A stretch of DNA of 64,000 nt from Ihuprevotella massiliensis (GCA_900095835.1 LT608321.1:1078051-1142050); one strand, 5' to 3'; positions 26,732-35,624 are shown, counted from the stretch's first letter. The notes: generated from the letters alone by a model not told the origin. Made by a program: numbers and translations.

Positions 26732-28039
26732 TTAAAAAGCTTTGATAAGTGAAAAGTCATTCCTTTCCTGCCTCTCGCTTATTATTTTGAGCAGGGTCAA
26801 AAGAGCTCTCATGGCTCTTTTGAAGTTATAAGCAGCAGCTGCCAATAGTAGGTTCACAGCATCCCCTACCACTCCCTTGTAAAAGTTGCGTCCTAAACGA
26901 TGATCTGATTTCAAGTGTCCGATGGTTGGTTCTATGCCTGCTCGCTTGCAGAATAGTTTGTGTTTCTTTCGCTTCTGATATCTGCTATCTGAGGGTTTGG
27001 GAACATCTGGTATTTCAATCAGAGTGCCATTAACCTCTTTCATACCCCGATAGCCCCTATCGCCTGCCAGTATTTTAATCTTTCTCTGTGTCAGGCGTTC
27101 AACCTGTGCCAACGAGGCTTCTATCGTATGTCCATCATATTCATTACGAAAAGATTGTGCGCCAAGAACAACACCCGTAGCCGAACGGATGATGGATACC
27201 TTGTTACCAAATTCGTATTTCTTATGTTCTTTACCCTTGCTGATGCATTGCACCTCTGGCTCGTGAATAGAATAAATCTTTTTCCCACTATGGCGCCTTT
27301 GGACTAGAATCGCCTCAAATCTTTCAATCAGCTCAGTGTAAACAGAAGACTCTCCTAGATTGCGCTTGAGCTCTCGGACTAATCTACCTGCTATGGTTCG
27401 CAATTTCCGATCTGCTCTAACAGCCTTTTGGCGATTCTTGGGATAATTGCGGAAACGCTGGTCTCGATAAATGCGCTTGAGGACAAAAGTATAGCTTTGG
27501 CGAAGGGGTAGCTCTAATTGGTGGACGATATTGAGAATCTTACGGATAATCTTTTTATGCAACTTAGCATCTGTAGGGTAGGTGATATTCTTCTCTTGAA
27601 CAGTAGAATCAATAAAAGCTGTCTCATGATGATGCCCATCATTATCTTCGTTATTGACACGAATACTTTCTTGGAAGATAAGCTCTACCCCCTTTTCTCC
27701 AATACGATTGCGAAAATGTACCAATTCAGAAGAAGCACAAGGTGCATTAGGTATGAACTCTTGCATACCACAAAAGTATTGGTAATAAGCATTTTCACTC
27801 CATTGTTCCACAACGGATTCATCGGAGAGATTACGAAGGTGTTTGAGAATTAACAAGCCACACATCAGACGAATGGGTTTAGCAGGGCGACCATTATGCT
27901 GACAATACAGAGGTGAGAAGGCGGTATCAAATTTTGCCCAATCGATTTTATCGGCTAGTTTGTAGAGTGGGTGCGATTGGTTCAGCATATCGGATAGATT
28001 GCTGAAGAATGATGGAGTACTATGTGGCTTTGTAATCAT
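26732..28039 (-). CDS. IS5-family DDE transposase
   Basis: 435 residues. An N-terminal DUF772-like helical domain (FDTAFSPLYCQHNGRPAKPI, RLMCGLLILKHLRNLSDE) leads into an RNase H-like catalytic core. The likely triad is Asp in TAFIDSTVQE, Asp in LAGDRGYRG and Glu in RAGIEPTIGHLK. It catalyses cut-and-paste transposition of its own IS. It is full length with no frameshift, so the copy may be active or recent. The start at 28039 is followed upstream by a long inverted repeat (28040-28085). Confidence 0.95.
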   Translation of the reverse strand: MITKPHSTPSFFSNLSDMLNQSHPLYKLADKIDWAKFDTAFSPLYCQHNGRPAKPIRLMCGLLILKHLRNLSDESVVEQWSENAYYQYFCGMQEFIPNAPCASSELVHFRNRIGEKGVELIFQESIRVNNEDNDGHHHETAFIDSTVQEKNITYPTDAKLHKKIIRKILNIVHQLELPLRQSYTFVLKRIYRDQRFRNYPKNRQKAVRADRKLRTIAGRLVRELKRNLGESSVYTELIERFEAILVQRRHSGKKIYSIHEPEVQCISKGKEHKKYEFGNKVSIIRSATGVVLGAQSFRNEYDGHTIEASLAQVERLTQRKIKILAGDRGYRGMKEVNGTLIEIPDVPKPSDSRYQKRKKHKLFCKRAGIEPTIGHLKSDHRLGRNFYKGVVGDAVNLLLAAAAYNFKRAMRALLTLLKIISERQERNDFSLIKAF

Positions 28040-28085
28040 AAATCTGCAAGTTTCTTACCGTAAAGATAACAAAACTTGCAGATTT
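28040..28085 (-). promoter_or_regulatory. 14-bp inverted repeat in the transposase leader
   Basis: AAATCTGCAAGTTT (28040-28053) pairs perfectly with AAACTTGCAGATTT (28072-28085) directly before the transposase start. The loop contains TATCTTTA on the minus strand, close to the -7 consensus. It could hide the start codon in read-through transcripts and so limit transposition. Confidence 0.6.
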
Positions 28086-28149
28086 AGCAAAGGATTTAGA
28101 CCATTATATTGCTGAATGACAGATGATAAACATCTTGTTAAGGGGCGAC

Positions 28150-28436
28150 GATATAAAGGAGAAGAGCAAAGGAGATTACAAGATATTTCCCGATACGATG
28201 AGCAAAGGGAAGCTGCTTACCCACCTTAAAGCCGTAGGCTTGGCTTGTGTTATTCGCACTCCACTGACCTACCCTACCACATGGCTCGCCACAGTTTCGG
28301 CACGCTGACCTTGGAGGCAGGTATCCCTATGGAGAGCATTGCCAAGATGATGGGGCATTCATCCATTGCCAGCACACAAATTTACGCTCAAATAACAGAC
28401 CAAAAGATCGCAAAGGATATGGAGAGGTTAATGTAA
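28150..28436 (+). pseudogene. C-terminal stub of a tyrosine recombinase/integrase, frameshifted
   Basis: The first part reads KIFPDTMSKGKLLTHLKAVG and the second HMARHSFGTLTLEAGIPMES, then MMGHSSIASTQIYAQITDQK, in another frame. These are the H-x-x-R box, the conserved GH and the catalytic Tyr of a Bacteroidota phage-type integrase. A 5-bp duplication (CCTAC CCTAC at 28268-28277) explains the frameshift: removing one copy restores LTYHMARHSFG. The N-terminal catalytic Arg region is lost at the IS edge and is not found left of the IS. It is a relic of the mobile element that once carried part of this island. Confidence 0.88.
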
Positions 28437-28571
28437 TAATAAAATATACAGACTCAATGTATAAAATCACTATAATTTCACTTGATATACGCCATTAGTG
28501 TTTTCGCCACATTATGAATATACGATCATATAAATTTCGTTCATATATGTTTGAAATATATTTTCGAGATA

Positions 28572-30287
28572 CTATTCCTCAATTCTAAAAAGCTTGCTTC
28601 GCTGAGACAATTTCAATACTATATTTTGCTCTTTATTGAGTTCCGCTGGTAGTTTATCTCTCAGAATTGAAGCAACATACTGAATATCAACATGTTCGTT
28701 GGCTAAAATTCCAATCTGCAGAAGCTGGTTATCATGCACAAGTTCCTTTCTGTCATTTAAGATGAAATGTAAACATGGAATCTGTTCCTCATCTGCAAAC
28801 ATGATATATGCCATATCAAAGCAGGTAATCTCACCTTGTTTCTTTCCTGTACTGAAGTTATCTGTAGAAAAAGGCGAAAACTTATAACAAGACTTACCCT
28901 CTTTATTCTTTATCAACTTATATTCTATTGCGTAGCTCTCGTCGTAAAGTCGTTTGGACAAAACTGAATAATATTGATTGAATTTATCCAGTTGTTTCTG
29001 TATCAAATCCTGTTTACTTTGTGCGAACAAACCATTATCTATGTCTTTAAGAATTTCTTCGCTCTGAGTAATGGTCTTTTCTACCTCTTCAATCTGTGCT
29101 ATACGCTGCTCCAGAGAACCTTTTTCTTGATATTTAAGGTTTAACTTGCCAACTAATTCATCTAGCGCTTCAACGGAGACAGATTGTTGCAATCTCTCAG
29201 CCAATACACGCTCTTTGATACGTGAAGAAGCAATTTCGTCGTTGCAAATAGAAATAAATTCCCTTATCTGAGGCAATTCTGCTGACACGAAAGCAACTTT
29301 ACGGTTAAGCATCTCATTGTGGTATAATACCAATTCCTCAAAAGTGTGCTGAAGTTTTCCTATCATGGCAGAAGCCTGATGATAGATCAGTTTAAGTTGT
29401 TTGGTATCTACATCCGACTTCTGATTGTTTAGGTCCTCAACGGTTTCCTCAATTAAAGTGTATCTAATTTGGAGAGAACTCTGTTTGATTGCAAGTTCGC
29501 TTAAACGACCTTTAACTTCATTGAGTTGCTCCAAATCTTTTTCAAAGTCAGAATTGAGATGTAACTCTTCTTTCTTCTTATTCAGTTCAGCAATTTCACT
29601 CTCAACAATAGCCAATTTGGAACGCAAGGCGCTTTTGCTGGCAGCCTTTTCGAGACGACGCTTGTATTTATAATCAGTACTCAACTTCTTGTTGAGTTCC
29701 TGCCTACGGTCACCATCATCAAAATTGCAGCCAAACATATACAAGTGTAACGTCTCATATTCTACATCCGAAGTGTATCGATTCAACGTCCTCAAGGTTT
29801 GCGTAAGACGTTCTTCATCATATCTAAAATTGTGGGAGATAATTTGTCGGAATGACGGCTTGGAAGTTTCGATGTTCCAAAGAGTTTTCTGTAATTCTGT
29901 CTCAAAACTTTTCTTGTCAACCTTCTTACCGTTAATCTCCATTAGGTTTCTTTTCCCTGCAAGGAAATTGCGTCTCACAATAATACTTTTGGCGTCTACT
30001 GAAAAACTGTCGGTCAGACACAAGGTTATCACGACTTCTGTACTGAAGAGAAAGTCCTTCACATCTTCGTTAATGACTTTCGTTCCCTCAGTTGCAGAAT
30101 AAATTTTACTTCCATCCATGCCGAAACAGAAGTCAATTAGTCGCAAGACAGTTGTCTTGCCGACGTTATTTCCAGTTTCTTCATTTCCTGTGAGTGTTTC
30201 GTCAACTATTAGGTTCAGTCCCTGATGAAAGTCTATACGACGAACCAAACCATCGGAATTCTCTATGAGTAAATACTTTAAGAACAT
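28572..30287 (-). CDS. ABC-three-component system SMC-like ATPase (DUF2326)
   Basis: 571 residues. N-terminal ABC/SMC ATPase lobe with Walker A GNNVGKTT (39-46) and LRLIDFCFG after it; coiled-coil arms span ~200-420 (LAIVESEIAELNKKKEELHL and similar). The C-terminal DUF2326 part (~430-560) has a FDMAYIMFADEEQIPCLHFI segment in the place of Walker B/D-loop. This is the ATPase of ABC-3C systems, predicted conflict systems in which the ATPase controls an effector through a small middle component. It overlaps the middle component by 10 bp. It is the last gene of the operon; AT-rich, with IS and integrase debris just downstream. Confidence 0.85.
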   Translation of the reverse strand: MFLKYLLIENSDGLVRRIDFHQGLNLIVDETLTGNEETGNNVGKTTVLRLIDFCFGMDGSKIYSATEGTKVINEDVKDFLFSTEVVITLCLTDSFSVDAKSIIVRRNFLAGKRNLMEINGKKVDKKSFETELQKTLWNIETSKPSFRQIISHNFRYDEERLTQTLRTLNRYTSDVEYETLHLYMFGCNFDDGDRRQELNKKLSTDYKYKRRLEKAASKSALRSKLAIVESEIAELNKKKEELHLNSDFEKDLEQLNEVKGRLSELAIKQSSLQIRYTLIEETVEDLNNQKSDVDTKQLKLIYHQASAMIGKLQHTFEELVLYHNEMLNRKVAFVSAELPQIREFISICNDEIASSRIKERVLAERLQQSVSVEALDELVGKLNLKYQEKGSLEQRIAQIEEVEKTITQSEEILKDIDNGLFAQSKQDLIQKQLDKFNQYYSVLSKRLYDESYAIEYKLIKNKEGKSCYKFSPFSTDNFSTGKKQGEITCFDMAYIMFADEEQIPCLHFILNDRKELVHDNQLLQIGILANEHVDIQYVASILRDKLPAELNKEQNIVLKLSQRSKLFRIEE

Positions 30288-30502
30288 AATACTACCTCCT
30301 CATTTTGTATGGAAATACAATTAATCAAAAAAAGCCAATCCAAACAGAGTATGAATATTTGGAAAGAAAGACTCTCATGTTTGTTCACCTCATAGAACAA
30401 ATTAACCAAGGAGATACGACCTTCTCTCTGAACAACTTTCAAAACAATTGCACCATTATAGTAGATGCTGTCTTCTGGGGCTATATTATCAGGCAAAAGC
30501 AT
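30278..30502 (-). CDS. ABC-three-component system middle component
   Basis: 74 residues. The N-terminus LLPDNIAPEDSIYYNGAIVL, followed by a winged-helix-like body (LVNLFYEVNKHESLSFQIFI, LDWLFLINCI), is the form of the small middle components encoded between the effector and the DUF2326 ATPase in ABC-3C systems. It starts one base after the SMEK gene's TGA (TGATATG) and overlaps the ATPase start by 10 bp, so all three are translationally coupled. It probably bridges the other two proteins. Confidence 0.75.
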   Translation of the reverse strand: MLLPDNIAPEDSIYYNGAIVLKVVQREGRISLVNLFYEVNKHESLSFQIFILCLDWLFLINCISIQNEEVVLCS

Positions 30503-30503
30503 A

Positions 30504-31454
30504 TCAATCTGGCTTTTTAAAAATCTTACACTTTACAAAGGCGTCGACCAACACAATCTTTATGTTCATTATCAACTCTTCGCGTGTTAACGATTCATTG
30601 CATGTTCCGTCTCCATCAATAAGTGCGTAAACTTTCTCTAAGAGTGTATCAAACAAATCATCCCCGTCTCTTTCTATAGAAAGATTCAGATAGAGATCAT
30701 GGAGCGATGTAAGCACCGCAAAACTTTTGTTCACACCTTGTTTGTCATACAATCTATATATATTGTCTACCAATACACCATAAACAGCATATTTAATGAT
30801 AATATCCCTCCACTTAATCAATTTATTTAAGTCGATCTTCGGTATTAGGTTAAATGGCTTGGTATTAGGATTAATGGTAACTTTATCCAGGCTTTCTTCA
30901 GAAAGACAGTTAATGACGTATGTTATTACCGAAGATCTGCGTTCCTTGGTGGAAGCTGGTAATATGGACCTTTCAAGGTATAAAGCCAATTCAGTAATTT
31001 TGTCAATATCTTTGTTCTTTGCATCTTTCAAGAGACGTTTGTCGTCATAACAATCGGAGTCAGCATCAAAACGTATTCCTGCCGGAACATCAATGGAGGA
31101 TTGTTTCAGATGAGAAACACCCTTTGATATGCAGACGAACTTAAATAAATAGCCGTTGTATTTCGGGAGTTCTATTTTGTTCAACGAACTTTGAACTTTG
31201 GCTTTGCTGTTATCAGACGAGACTTGTACAAAGATTTTTGCAGTGTTGTCGACTAAATCAATGGCTTTGATGTTTTGCTTAGCCATATTCGCATTTTGAA
31301 GATTCCAACCATAAATGGTGTTCAAAATAGTCTTGAATACGTCTTCAGACAAGACATTAGTATCAAGAAGATTGACCGCACTACTCAATTTAACCTCTGT
31401 TGAAAGGTACGCCAATCTTGACGATATAATTCCAATAAGTCTTTTATATTCCAT
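30504..31454 (-). CDS. SMEK-domain protein, putative nuclease-type effector of the ABC-3C system
   Basis: 316 residues. The N-terminus (YLSTEVKLSSAVNLLDTNVL) carries the E20/K22 start motif that names the SMEK domain. IKAIDLVDNTAKIFVQVSSD (D66 and Q77) follows, a D...Q-x-x arrangement like restriction-endonuclease-fold proteins. The rest is helical, with no membrane segments. In ABC-3C systems this first gene is the proposed effector or sensor. It is preceded by the R2 repeat with a promoter box at 31702-31709, and its leader holds a hairpin (TACCGAGC 31599-31606 with GCTCGGTA 31619-31626). Direct nuclease activity is inference. Confidence 0.75.
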   Translation of the reverse strand: MEYKRLIGIISSRLAYLSTEVKLSSAVNLLDTNVLSEDVFKTILNTIYGWNLQNANMAKQNIKAIDLVDNTAKIFVQVSSDNSKAKVQSSLNKIELPKYNGYLFKFVCISKGVSHLKQSSIDVPAGIRFDADSDCYDDKRLLKDAKNKDIDKITELALYLERSILPASTKERRSSVITYVINCLSEESLDKVTINPNTKPFNLIPKIDLNKLIKWRDIIIKYAVYGVLVDNIYRLYDKQGVNKSFAVLTSLHDLYLNLSIERDGDDLFDTLLEKVYALIDGDGTCNESLTREELIMNIKIVLVDAFVKCKIFKKPD

Positions 31455-31645
31455 GCGGATATTATTCTTTAAGATACGTTTTCTCCTTTATTCCCTCTTC
31501 TGGAGTCGGAGGAATTCGCTTACGTGAGAGATTTCTTGAACCAATAACACAATGTACTTGATTTATTGCTAAAAGATACCAAGTAATCAGCAAAAAGATA
31601 CCGAGCGATGGCGAAATTGCTCGGTACGTAGAGTCAAGCGGCAAG

Positions 31646-31942
31646 TTCTTATTTTTGTGGTGAACTTAAAAGAAACAAGAACAATAGAGCTTACGACGCT
31701 ACAAATATAGGAATTAGTTTCCATATTTCTCGCCTCTAGAGGTTGTTTTAACACTTTAGTTGAAGCTATGCTGAACGCCTTATGCCTTCACGAACGTAGT
31801 CTTTTGGCTTAAGGGTCAATTTGATGACTGGTACATCAAATAATCGACGTAATTGTTCATTGCAAAAATGCCCTCCCTTTTGTTGGGCTAGCCTAACAAA
31901 AGGGAGGGAGAATAGAGAAACTTACACACTTTTTCGGACAAT
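31646..31942. repeat. Long dispersed repeat copy R2 (promoter/hairpin cassette)
   Basis: Second copy of the 23187-23453 repeat, same orientation, with ~30 extra bases (after TTTTAACACTTT). It holds the promoter box 31702-31709 (minus) and an 18-bp hairpin, CCCTCCCTTTTGTTGGGC (31871-31888) with GCCTAACAAAAGGGAGGG (31891-31908). The right end lies ~120 bp from rplQ. With R1 it brackets 8.2 kb. Confidence 0.9.
31702..31709 (-). promoter_or_regulatory. Promoter -7 box in R2 driving the ABC-3C operon
   Basis: Minus-strand TATATTTG matches TAnnTTTG; leader ~240 nt to the SMEK start at 31454. Confidence 0.55.
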
Positions 31943-32013
31943 GCCTGGACAAGACCAAAGATGGAGAGCGAGGAACAGACAAACAACTCCCAATCGTGTA
32001 TAAAACTACAAAA

Positions 32014-32042
32014 ATCCCCACTCCTTTGTGAGGAGTGAGGAT
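32014..32042 (-). terminator. Terminator of the ribosomal protein cluster
   Basis: CACTCCT (32019-32025) pairs with AGGAGTG (32031-32037), extended by ATCC/GGAT. On the minus strand it is followed by TTTTTGTAGTTTT, just past the rplQ stop at 32065. Confidence 0.8.
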
Positions 32043-32064
32043 GGCATAAGTATGTGGTGTAAAA

Positions 32065-32562
32065 TTACTCTGCAGTTGCAGGTGCCTCTGTTTCAGCAAC
32101 AGGAGCTTCGACCTGAGCTTCAGCAGCCACGGGAGCTTCTTCAGCAGCGGCCTTCTTAGAACGACGAGTACGCTTAGCCTTCTTTTCAGTCTTGGCCATG
32201 TTCTCGTTGTAGTCAACCAATTCGATAAAGCACATGGGCGCTGCGTCTCCTGCACGGAAACCAGTCTTGATGATGCGGGTGTAACCACCAGGACGATCAC
32301 CAACCTTGACGCTGACTTCTTTGAAGAGCTCAGTTACGGCGAACTTATCTTTGAGGTAAGAGAAGACAACACGACGTGAGTTGGTGGTGTCTTGCTTAGA
32401 CTTAGTGATAAGGGGCTCGACGTACTTCTTCAACGCCTTGGCCTTAGCGACAGTCGTAGTGATTCTTTTGTGCTTGATCAACGACACAGCCATGTTAGAG
32501 AGCATAGCAGCGCGGTGAGAAGCAGTACGACTGAGATGATTGAATTTCTTATTGTGTCTCAT
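32065..32562 (-). CDS. rplQ: 50S ribosomal protein L17
   Basis: 165 residues; the core (~1-120, starting [20 protein letters not shown]) is standard L17. The extra ~45 C-terminal residues are Ala/Glu/Pro-rich after a basic [14 protein letters not shown] stretch, a tail common in Bacteroidota. L17 lines the peptide exit tunnel region of the 50S subunit. It is the last gene of the alpha operon, 54 bp after rpoA. Confidence 0.97.
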   Translation of the reverse strand: MRHNKKFNHLSRTASHRAAMLSNMAVSLIKHKRITTTVAKAKALKKYVEPLITKSKQDTTNSRRVVFSYLKDKFAVTELFKEVSVKVGDRPGGYTRIIKTGFRAGDAAPMCFIELVDYNENMAKTEKKAKRTRRSKKAAAEEAPVAAEAQVEAPVAETEAPATAE

Positions 32563-32616
32563 TTGGGTACTTGTTGTTTAATGGGATAGTTGACTAATCA
32601 TTCCGAATGCTCGGGA

Positions 32617-33609
32617 TTAATCCTTGTCCAATTTGTATTTTGAAATGTCGGTTCCAAACGACAGATTCAGACTCTCGAGCAAATCATCAAGCTCGGTGAG
32701 CGATTTCCTACCGAAGTTGCGGAACTTCAAGAGGTCGTTCTTGTTGTATTGAACGAGTTCGCCGAGGGTTTCTACGTCTGCAGCCTTCAAGCAGTTGAGA
32801 GCGCGGACAGAGAGGTTAAGGTCGACGAGCTTCGTCTTGAGCAACTGACGCATGTGCAATACTTCTTCATCGAACTCTTCATTATCAGCATCGGGAGCAT
32901 CGTCCACGGTGATCTTCTCATCAGAGAAGAGCATGAAGTGATAGATGAGGATTTTTGCAGCCTCTTTCAGTGCATCCTTTGGGTGGATGGAACCGTCCGT
33001 AGTAACTTCAAGCACGAGCTTATCGTAGTCGGTCTTCTGCTCAACGCGGAAGGGCTCGATGAGGTACTTGACGTTGCGGATGGGAGTGTAAATAGAATCG
33101 ATGGGAATTACGTTGACATCGGTGCAGAACTCGCGATTTTCATCAGCGGGAACATATCCGCGACCCTTGTTGATCGTAACTTCGATCGTCATCGTGGCTT
33201 TGGAATCCAAATGGCAAATTACAAGCTCGGGATTGAGGACCTCAAAACCGGACAATTGTTTGCCAATGTCACCTGCTTTGAACTCCGTAGAGTTCGAAAT
33301 GGTGATACTTGCTTTCTCAGTCTCGAATTCTTCTACTAACTGTTTGAAGCGAACTTGCTTCAACTTGAGAATGATGTTGGTTACGTCTTCCTTCACACCA
33401 GGGACAGAAGCAAATTCGTGTTCTACTCCATCAATCTTGATAGCGCAGATGGCGAAACCTTCCAACGAGGAGAGGAGGATGCGACGTAGAGCATTGCCGA
33501 CGGTGGTACCGAAACCTGTTTCCAAAGGACGGAATTCAAATTTTCCGTATTTGGAATCGTTTTCGAGCATAACCACTTTGTCGGGTTTTTGGAATGCTAA
33601 TATCGCCAT
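32617..33609 (-). CDS. rpoA: RNA polymerase alpha subunit
   Basis: 330 residues. The N-terminal assembly domain (~1-235, with [20 protein letters not shown]) is followed by an acidic linker ([14 protein letters not shown]) and the C-terminal domain ([20 protein letters not shown] ... [13 protein letters not shown]). It nucleates RNA polymerase assembly and contacts UP elements and activators. It lies 18 bp after rpsD in the alpha operon. Confidence 0.98.
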   Translation of the reverse strand: MAILAFQKPDKVVMLENDSKYGKFEFRPLETGFGTTVGNALRRILLSSLEGFAICAIKIDGVEHEFASVPGVKEDVTNIILKLKQVRFKQLVEEFETEKASITISNSTEFKAGDIGKQLSGFEVLNPELVICHLDSKATMTIEVTINKGRGYVPADENREFCTDVNVIPIDSIYTPIRNVKYLIEPFRVEQKTDYDKLVLEVTTDGSIHPKDALKEAAKILIYHFMLFSDEKITVDDAPDADNEEFDEEVLHMRQLLKTKLVDLNLSVRALNCLKAADVETLGELVQYNKNDLLKFRNFGRKSLTELDDLLESLNLSFGTDISKYKLDKD

Positions 33610-33627
33610 GAAAAATCGTATTATGAA

Positions 33628-34221
33628 TTAGTTCTTAGAGTAGAGCTCGACGATCAACTGTTCCTTGATATTCTCAGGAATGTCAGCGCGCTCGGGCTTG
33701 TGGAGGAGCTTACCAGACTTGGTAGCTTCGTCCCATTCCACCCAAGGATACTTGGAATGATTGAATCCAGCGAGAGAGTCAGCAATCACTTCGAGTGACT
33801 TAGACTTTTCGCGAACAGCAACCACTTGACCAGGCTTAACGCTGTAAGAAGCGATGTTTACCACACGACCATCTACTGTGATGTGCTTGTGATTTACAAG
33901 CTGACGAGCAGCAGCACGAGTGCCAGCGATACCAAGACGATATACGACATTGTCAAGACGACATTCGAGAGCTTGAAGCAAAAGTTCACCGGTGATACCG
34001 CTAGCCTTTGCAGCCTTATCGAAGAGGTTACGGAATTGCTTTTCGAGAACGCCATAGGTGAACTTAGCCTTTTGCTTCTCGGCGAGCATGATGCCGTATT
34101 CAGAGGTCTTGCGACGACGCACGTTTTGGTTGCGACCCTGCATACGCTTGGTAGTGTTGCCGAAGATGTCTTCACCGAACTTGCGAGAAAGACGAACCTT
34201 AGGACCTGTATATCTTGCCAT
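33628..34221 (-). CDS. rpsD: 30S ribosomal protein S4
   Basis: 197 residues with the S4 RNA-binding domain ([20 protein letters not shown]). No N-terminal Cys zinc cluster is present. S4 starts 30S assembly and in several bacteria represses its own operon. It is unusually separated from rpsK by 236 bp of non-coding sequence. Confidence 0.98.
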   Translation of the reverse strand: MARYTGPKVRLSRKFGEDIFGNTTKRMQGRNQNVRRRKTSEYGIMLAEKQKAKFTYGVLEKQFRNLFDKAAKASGITGELLLQALECRLDNVVYRLGIAGTRAAARQLVNHKHITVDGRVVNIASYSVKPGQVVAVREKSKSLEVIADSLAGFNHSKYPWVEWDEATKSGKLLHKPERADIPENIKEQLIVELYSKN

Positions 34222-34457
34222 ATTGGTTGATTTACTTTGTAATTGTTATCGTTATCTTAGGGCGACTTCAGCCACTGCAACTGGAATGCTCCAGTATGCG
34301 GTGGGATGAAATCGTTCTAGTTTGCTTTCTTCCTTTTTCGTACTAACGATGTGAATACTACTGAAAATCCACTATCGAAGCACTAAGCCGCATGATCCAG
34401 TCACTCGAGGGTGCACAGTTTACAATGTTGCGGAAGAGAAGCTCAGGTTGTCTTTAA
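34222..34457 (-). promoter_or_regulatory. Long non-coding spacer before rpsD
   Basis: 236 bp without a gene in an otherwise tightly packed operon. On the minus strand it holds a perfect stem, ACTGGA/TCCAGT (34280-34295), and would be the rpsD 5' leader. S4-dependent control or an internal promoter is possible; neither is shown by the sequence. Confidence 0.4.
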
Positions 34458-34847
34458 TTACACGCGACGGCGCTTGGGAGGACGGCAGCCATTGTGTGGG
34501 AGTGGAGTAACGTCGACGATTTCAGTTACTTCGATACCAGCACCGTGGCAAGCGCGGATAGCGCTTTCACGACCGTTACCAGGACCCTTAACGTATGCCT
34601 TAACCTTGCGGAGACCGAGGTCGAAAGCTACCTTTGCACAGTCTTGAGCAGCCATCTGGGCAGCGTAAGGAGTGTTCTTCTTAGAACCACGGAAGCCCAT
34701 CTTACCAGCACTTGACCAAGAGATAACTTGACCTTCGCCGTTAGCGAGTGAAACGATGATATTGTTGAAAGAGCTGTGTACGTGGAGCTGACCTTGCGCG
34801 TCAACCTTCACGTTACGCTTCTTTGCAGAGACAGTTTTCTTTGCCAT
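34458..34847 (-). CDS. rpsK: 30S ribosomal protein S11
   Basis: 129 residues of standard length; [20 protein letters not shown] and the C-terminal [15 protein letters not shown] are the family signature. It forms part of the 30S platform at the mRNA exit site. It follows rpsM by 11 bp. Confidence 0.98.
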   Translation of the reverse strand: MAKKTVSAKKRNVKVDAQGQLHVHSSFNNIIVSLANGEGQVISWSSAGKMGFRGSKKNTPYAAQMAAQDCAKVAFDLGLRKVKAYVKGPGNGRESAIRACHGAGIEVTEIVDVTPLPHNGCRPPKRRRV

Positions 34848-34858
34848 AAGTTTACTTA

Positions 34859-35239
34859 TTATTTAGTAGCCTTCTTCTTGTTAGCAACGGTCTTCTTGCG
34901 ACCCTTGCGAGTACGAGCGTTGTTCTTCGTGCTCTGGCCACGGAGGGGAAGACCAATACGGTGGCGAATACCACGGTAGCAACCGATGTCCATGAGACGC
35001 TTGATGTTGAGCTGTACTTCAGAGCGGAGGTCACCCTCAACCTTGAACTCAGCACCAATGATTTCACGAATCTTGGCGGCTTGGTCGTCCGTCCAATCTT
35101 TTACTTTGATGTCTCTGTCGATCCCGGCCTTGTCAAGGATTTTTGCCGAGCTACTACGACCAATACCGAAGATATAGGTCAAAGCGATTTCGCCTCGCTT
35201 GTTTTGAGGCAAATCAACACCAACAATTCTTATTGCCAT
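34859..35239 (-). CDS. rpsM: 30S ribosomal protein S13
   Basis: 126 residues; [20 protein letters not shown] at the start and the [20 protein letters not shown] signature near the end. It bridges the 30S head to the 50S subunit. Its Lys-rich C-terminal tail reaches the P-site tRNA. Confidence 0.98.
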   Translation of the reverse strand: MAIRIVGVDLPQNKRGEIALTYIFGIGRSSSAKILDKAGIDRDIKVKDWTDDQAAKIREIIGAEFKVEGDLRSEVQLNIKRLMDIGCYRGIRHRIGLPLRGQSTKNNARTRKGRKKTVANKKKATK

Positions 35240-35266
35240 ATACTTATTTTATTTTTGTCTGTTGGA

Positions 35267-35383
35267 TTAACCCTGACGTGTCTTGAACTTAGGGTTTTTC
35301 TTGTTAATCACATAGAGGCGGCCCTTGCGACGTACAATCTTGCAGTCAGCAGTGCGCTTCTTCAAGGATGCTCTTGTCTTCAT
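35267..35383 (-). CDS. rpmJ: 50S ribosomal protein L36 (zinc-free type)
   Basis: 38 residues read directly from the sequence ([20 protein letters not shown], ending [11 protein letters not shown]). Only one of the four usual zinc ligands remains (Cys14), so this is the C-minus form that does not need zinc. It sits between rpsM and infA. Confidence 0.95.
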   Translation of the reverse strand: MKTRASLKKRTADCKIVRRKGRLYVINKKNPKFKTRQG

Positions 35384-35398
35384 ATCTTGAATGATGTT

Positions 35399-35617
35399 TT
35401 ATTTGTATCGGAATACGATTCTGCCTTTCGACAAATCGTAAGGACTCATTTCCACTTTCACTCGGTCACCAGGAAGAATCTTGATGTAGTGCATACGCAT
35501 CTTACCCGAGATGTGAGCGGTAATGGGATGACCGTTCTCTAACTCTACACGGAACATCGCGTTGCTCAAAGCTTCGATGATTGTTCCGTCCTGTTCAATT
35601 GCAGTTTGTTTAGCCAT
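35399..35617 (-). CDS. infA: Translation initiation factor IF-1
   Basis: 72 residues from the ATG at 35617 ([20 protein letters not shown]), the usual IF-1 length; an upstream extension overlaps map. The S1/OB fold ends [19 protein letters not shown]. It blocks the ribosomal A site during initiation. It starts 7 bp after the map stop. Confidence 0.97.
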   Translation of the reverse strand: MAKQTAIEQDGTIIEALSNAMFRVELENGHPITAHISGKMRMHYIKILPGDRVKVEMSPYDLSKGRIVFRYK

Positions 35618-35624
35618 AGATGTT

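Larger units (their letters stand above)
26724..28149 (-). mobile_element. IS5-like insertion sequence, apparently intact
   Basis: Terminal inverted repeats of 16 bp, GTCGTCCCTTAAAAAG at 26724-26739 and the complement of GTCGCCCCTTAACAAG at 28134-28149, match at 14 of 16 positions and enclose one full-length transposase gene. The left repeat overlaps the transposase stop codon. No clear target-site duplication is seen at the edges. The right end cuts into an integrase gene fragment. Confidence 0.88.

Noticed and set aside
30305-30520. 71-residue frame on the plus strand
   Set aside because: Antisense to the ABC-3C middle component, which fits its operon on the minus strand.
31462-31644. 60-residue minus-strand frame upstream of the SMEK gene
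   Set aside because: Covers the leader hairpin and shows no coding pattern.
23187-31942. R1 and R2 as terminal repeats of one composite transposon
   Set aside because: They contain no transposase-type ends, are ~10% diverged, and each sits just upstream of its own operon; a shared promoter cassette explains the placement better.
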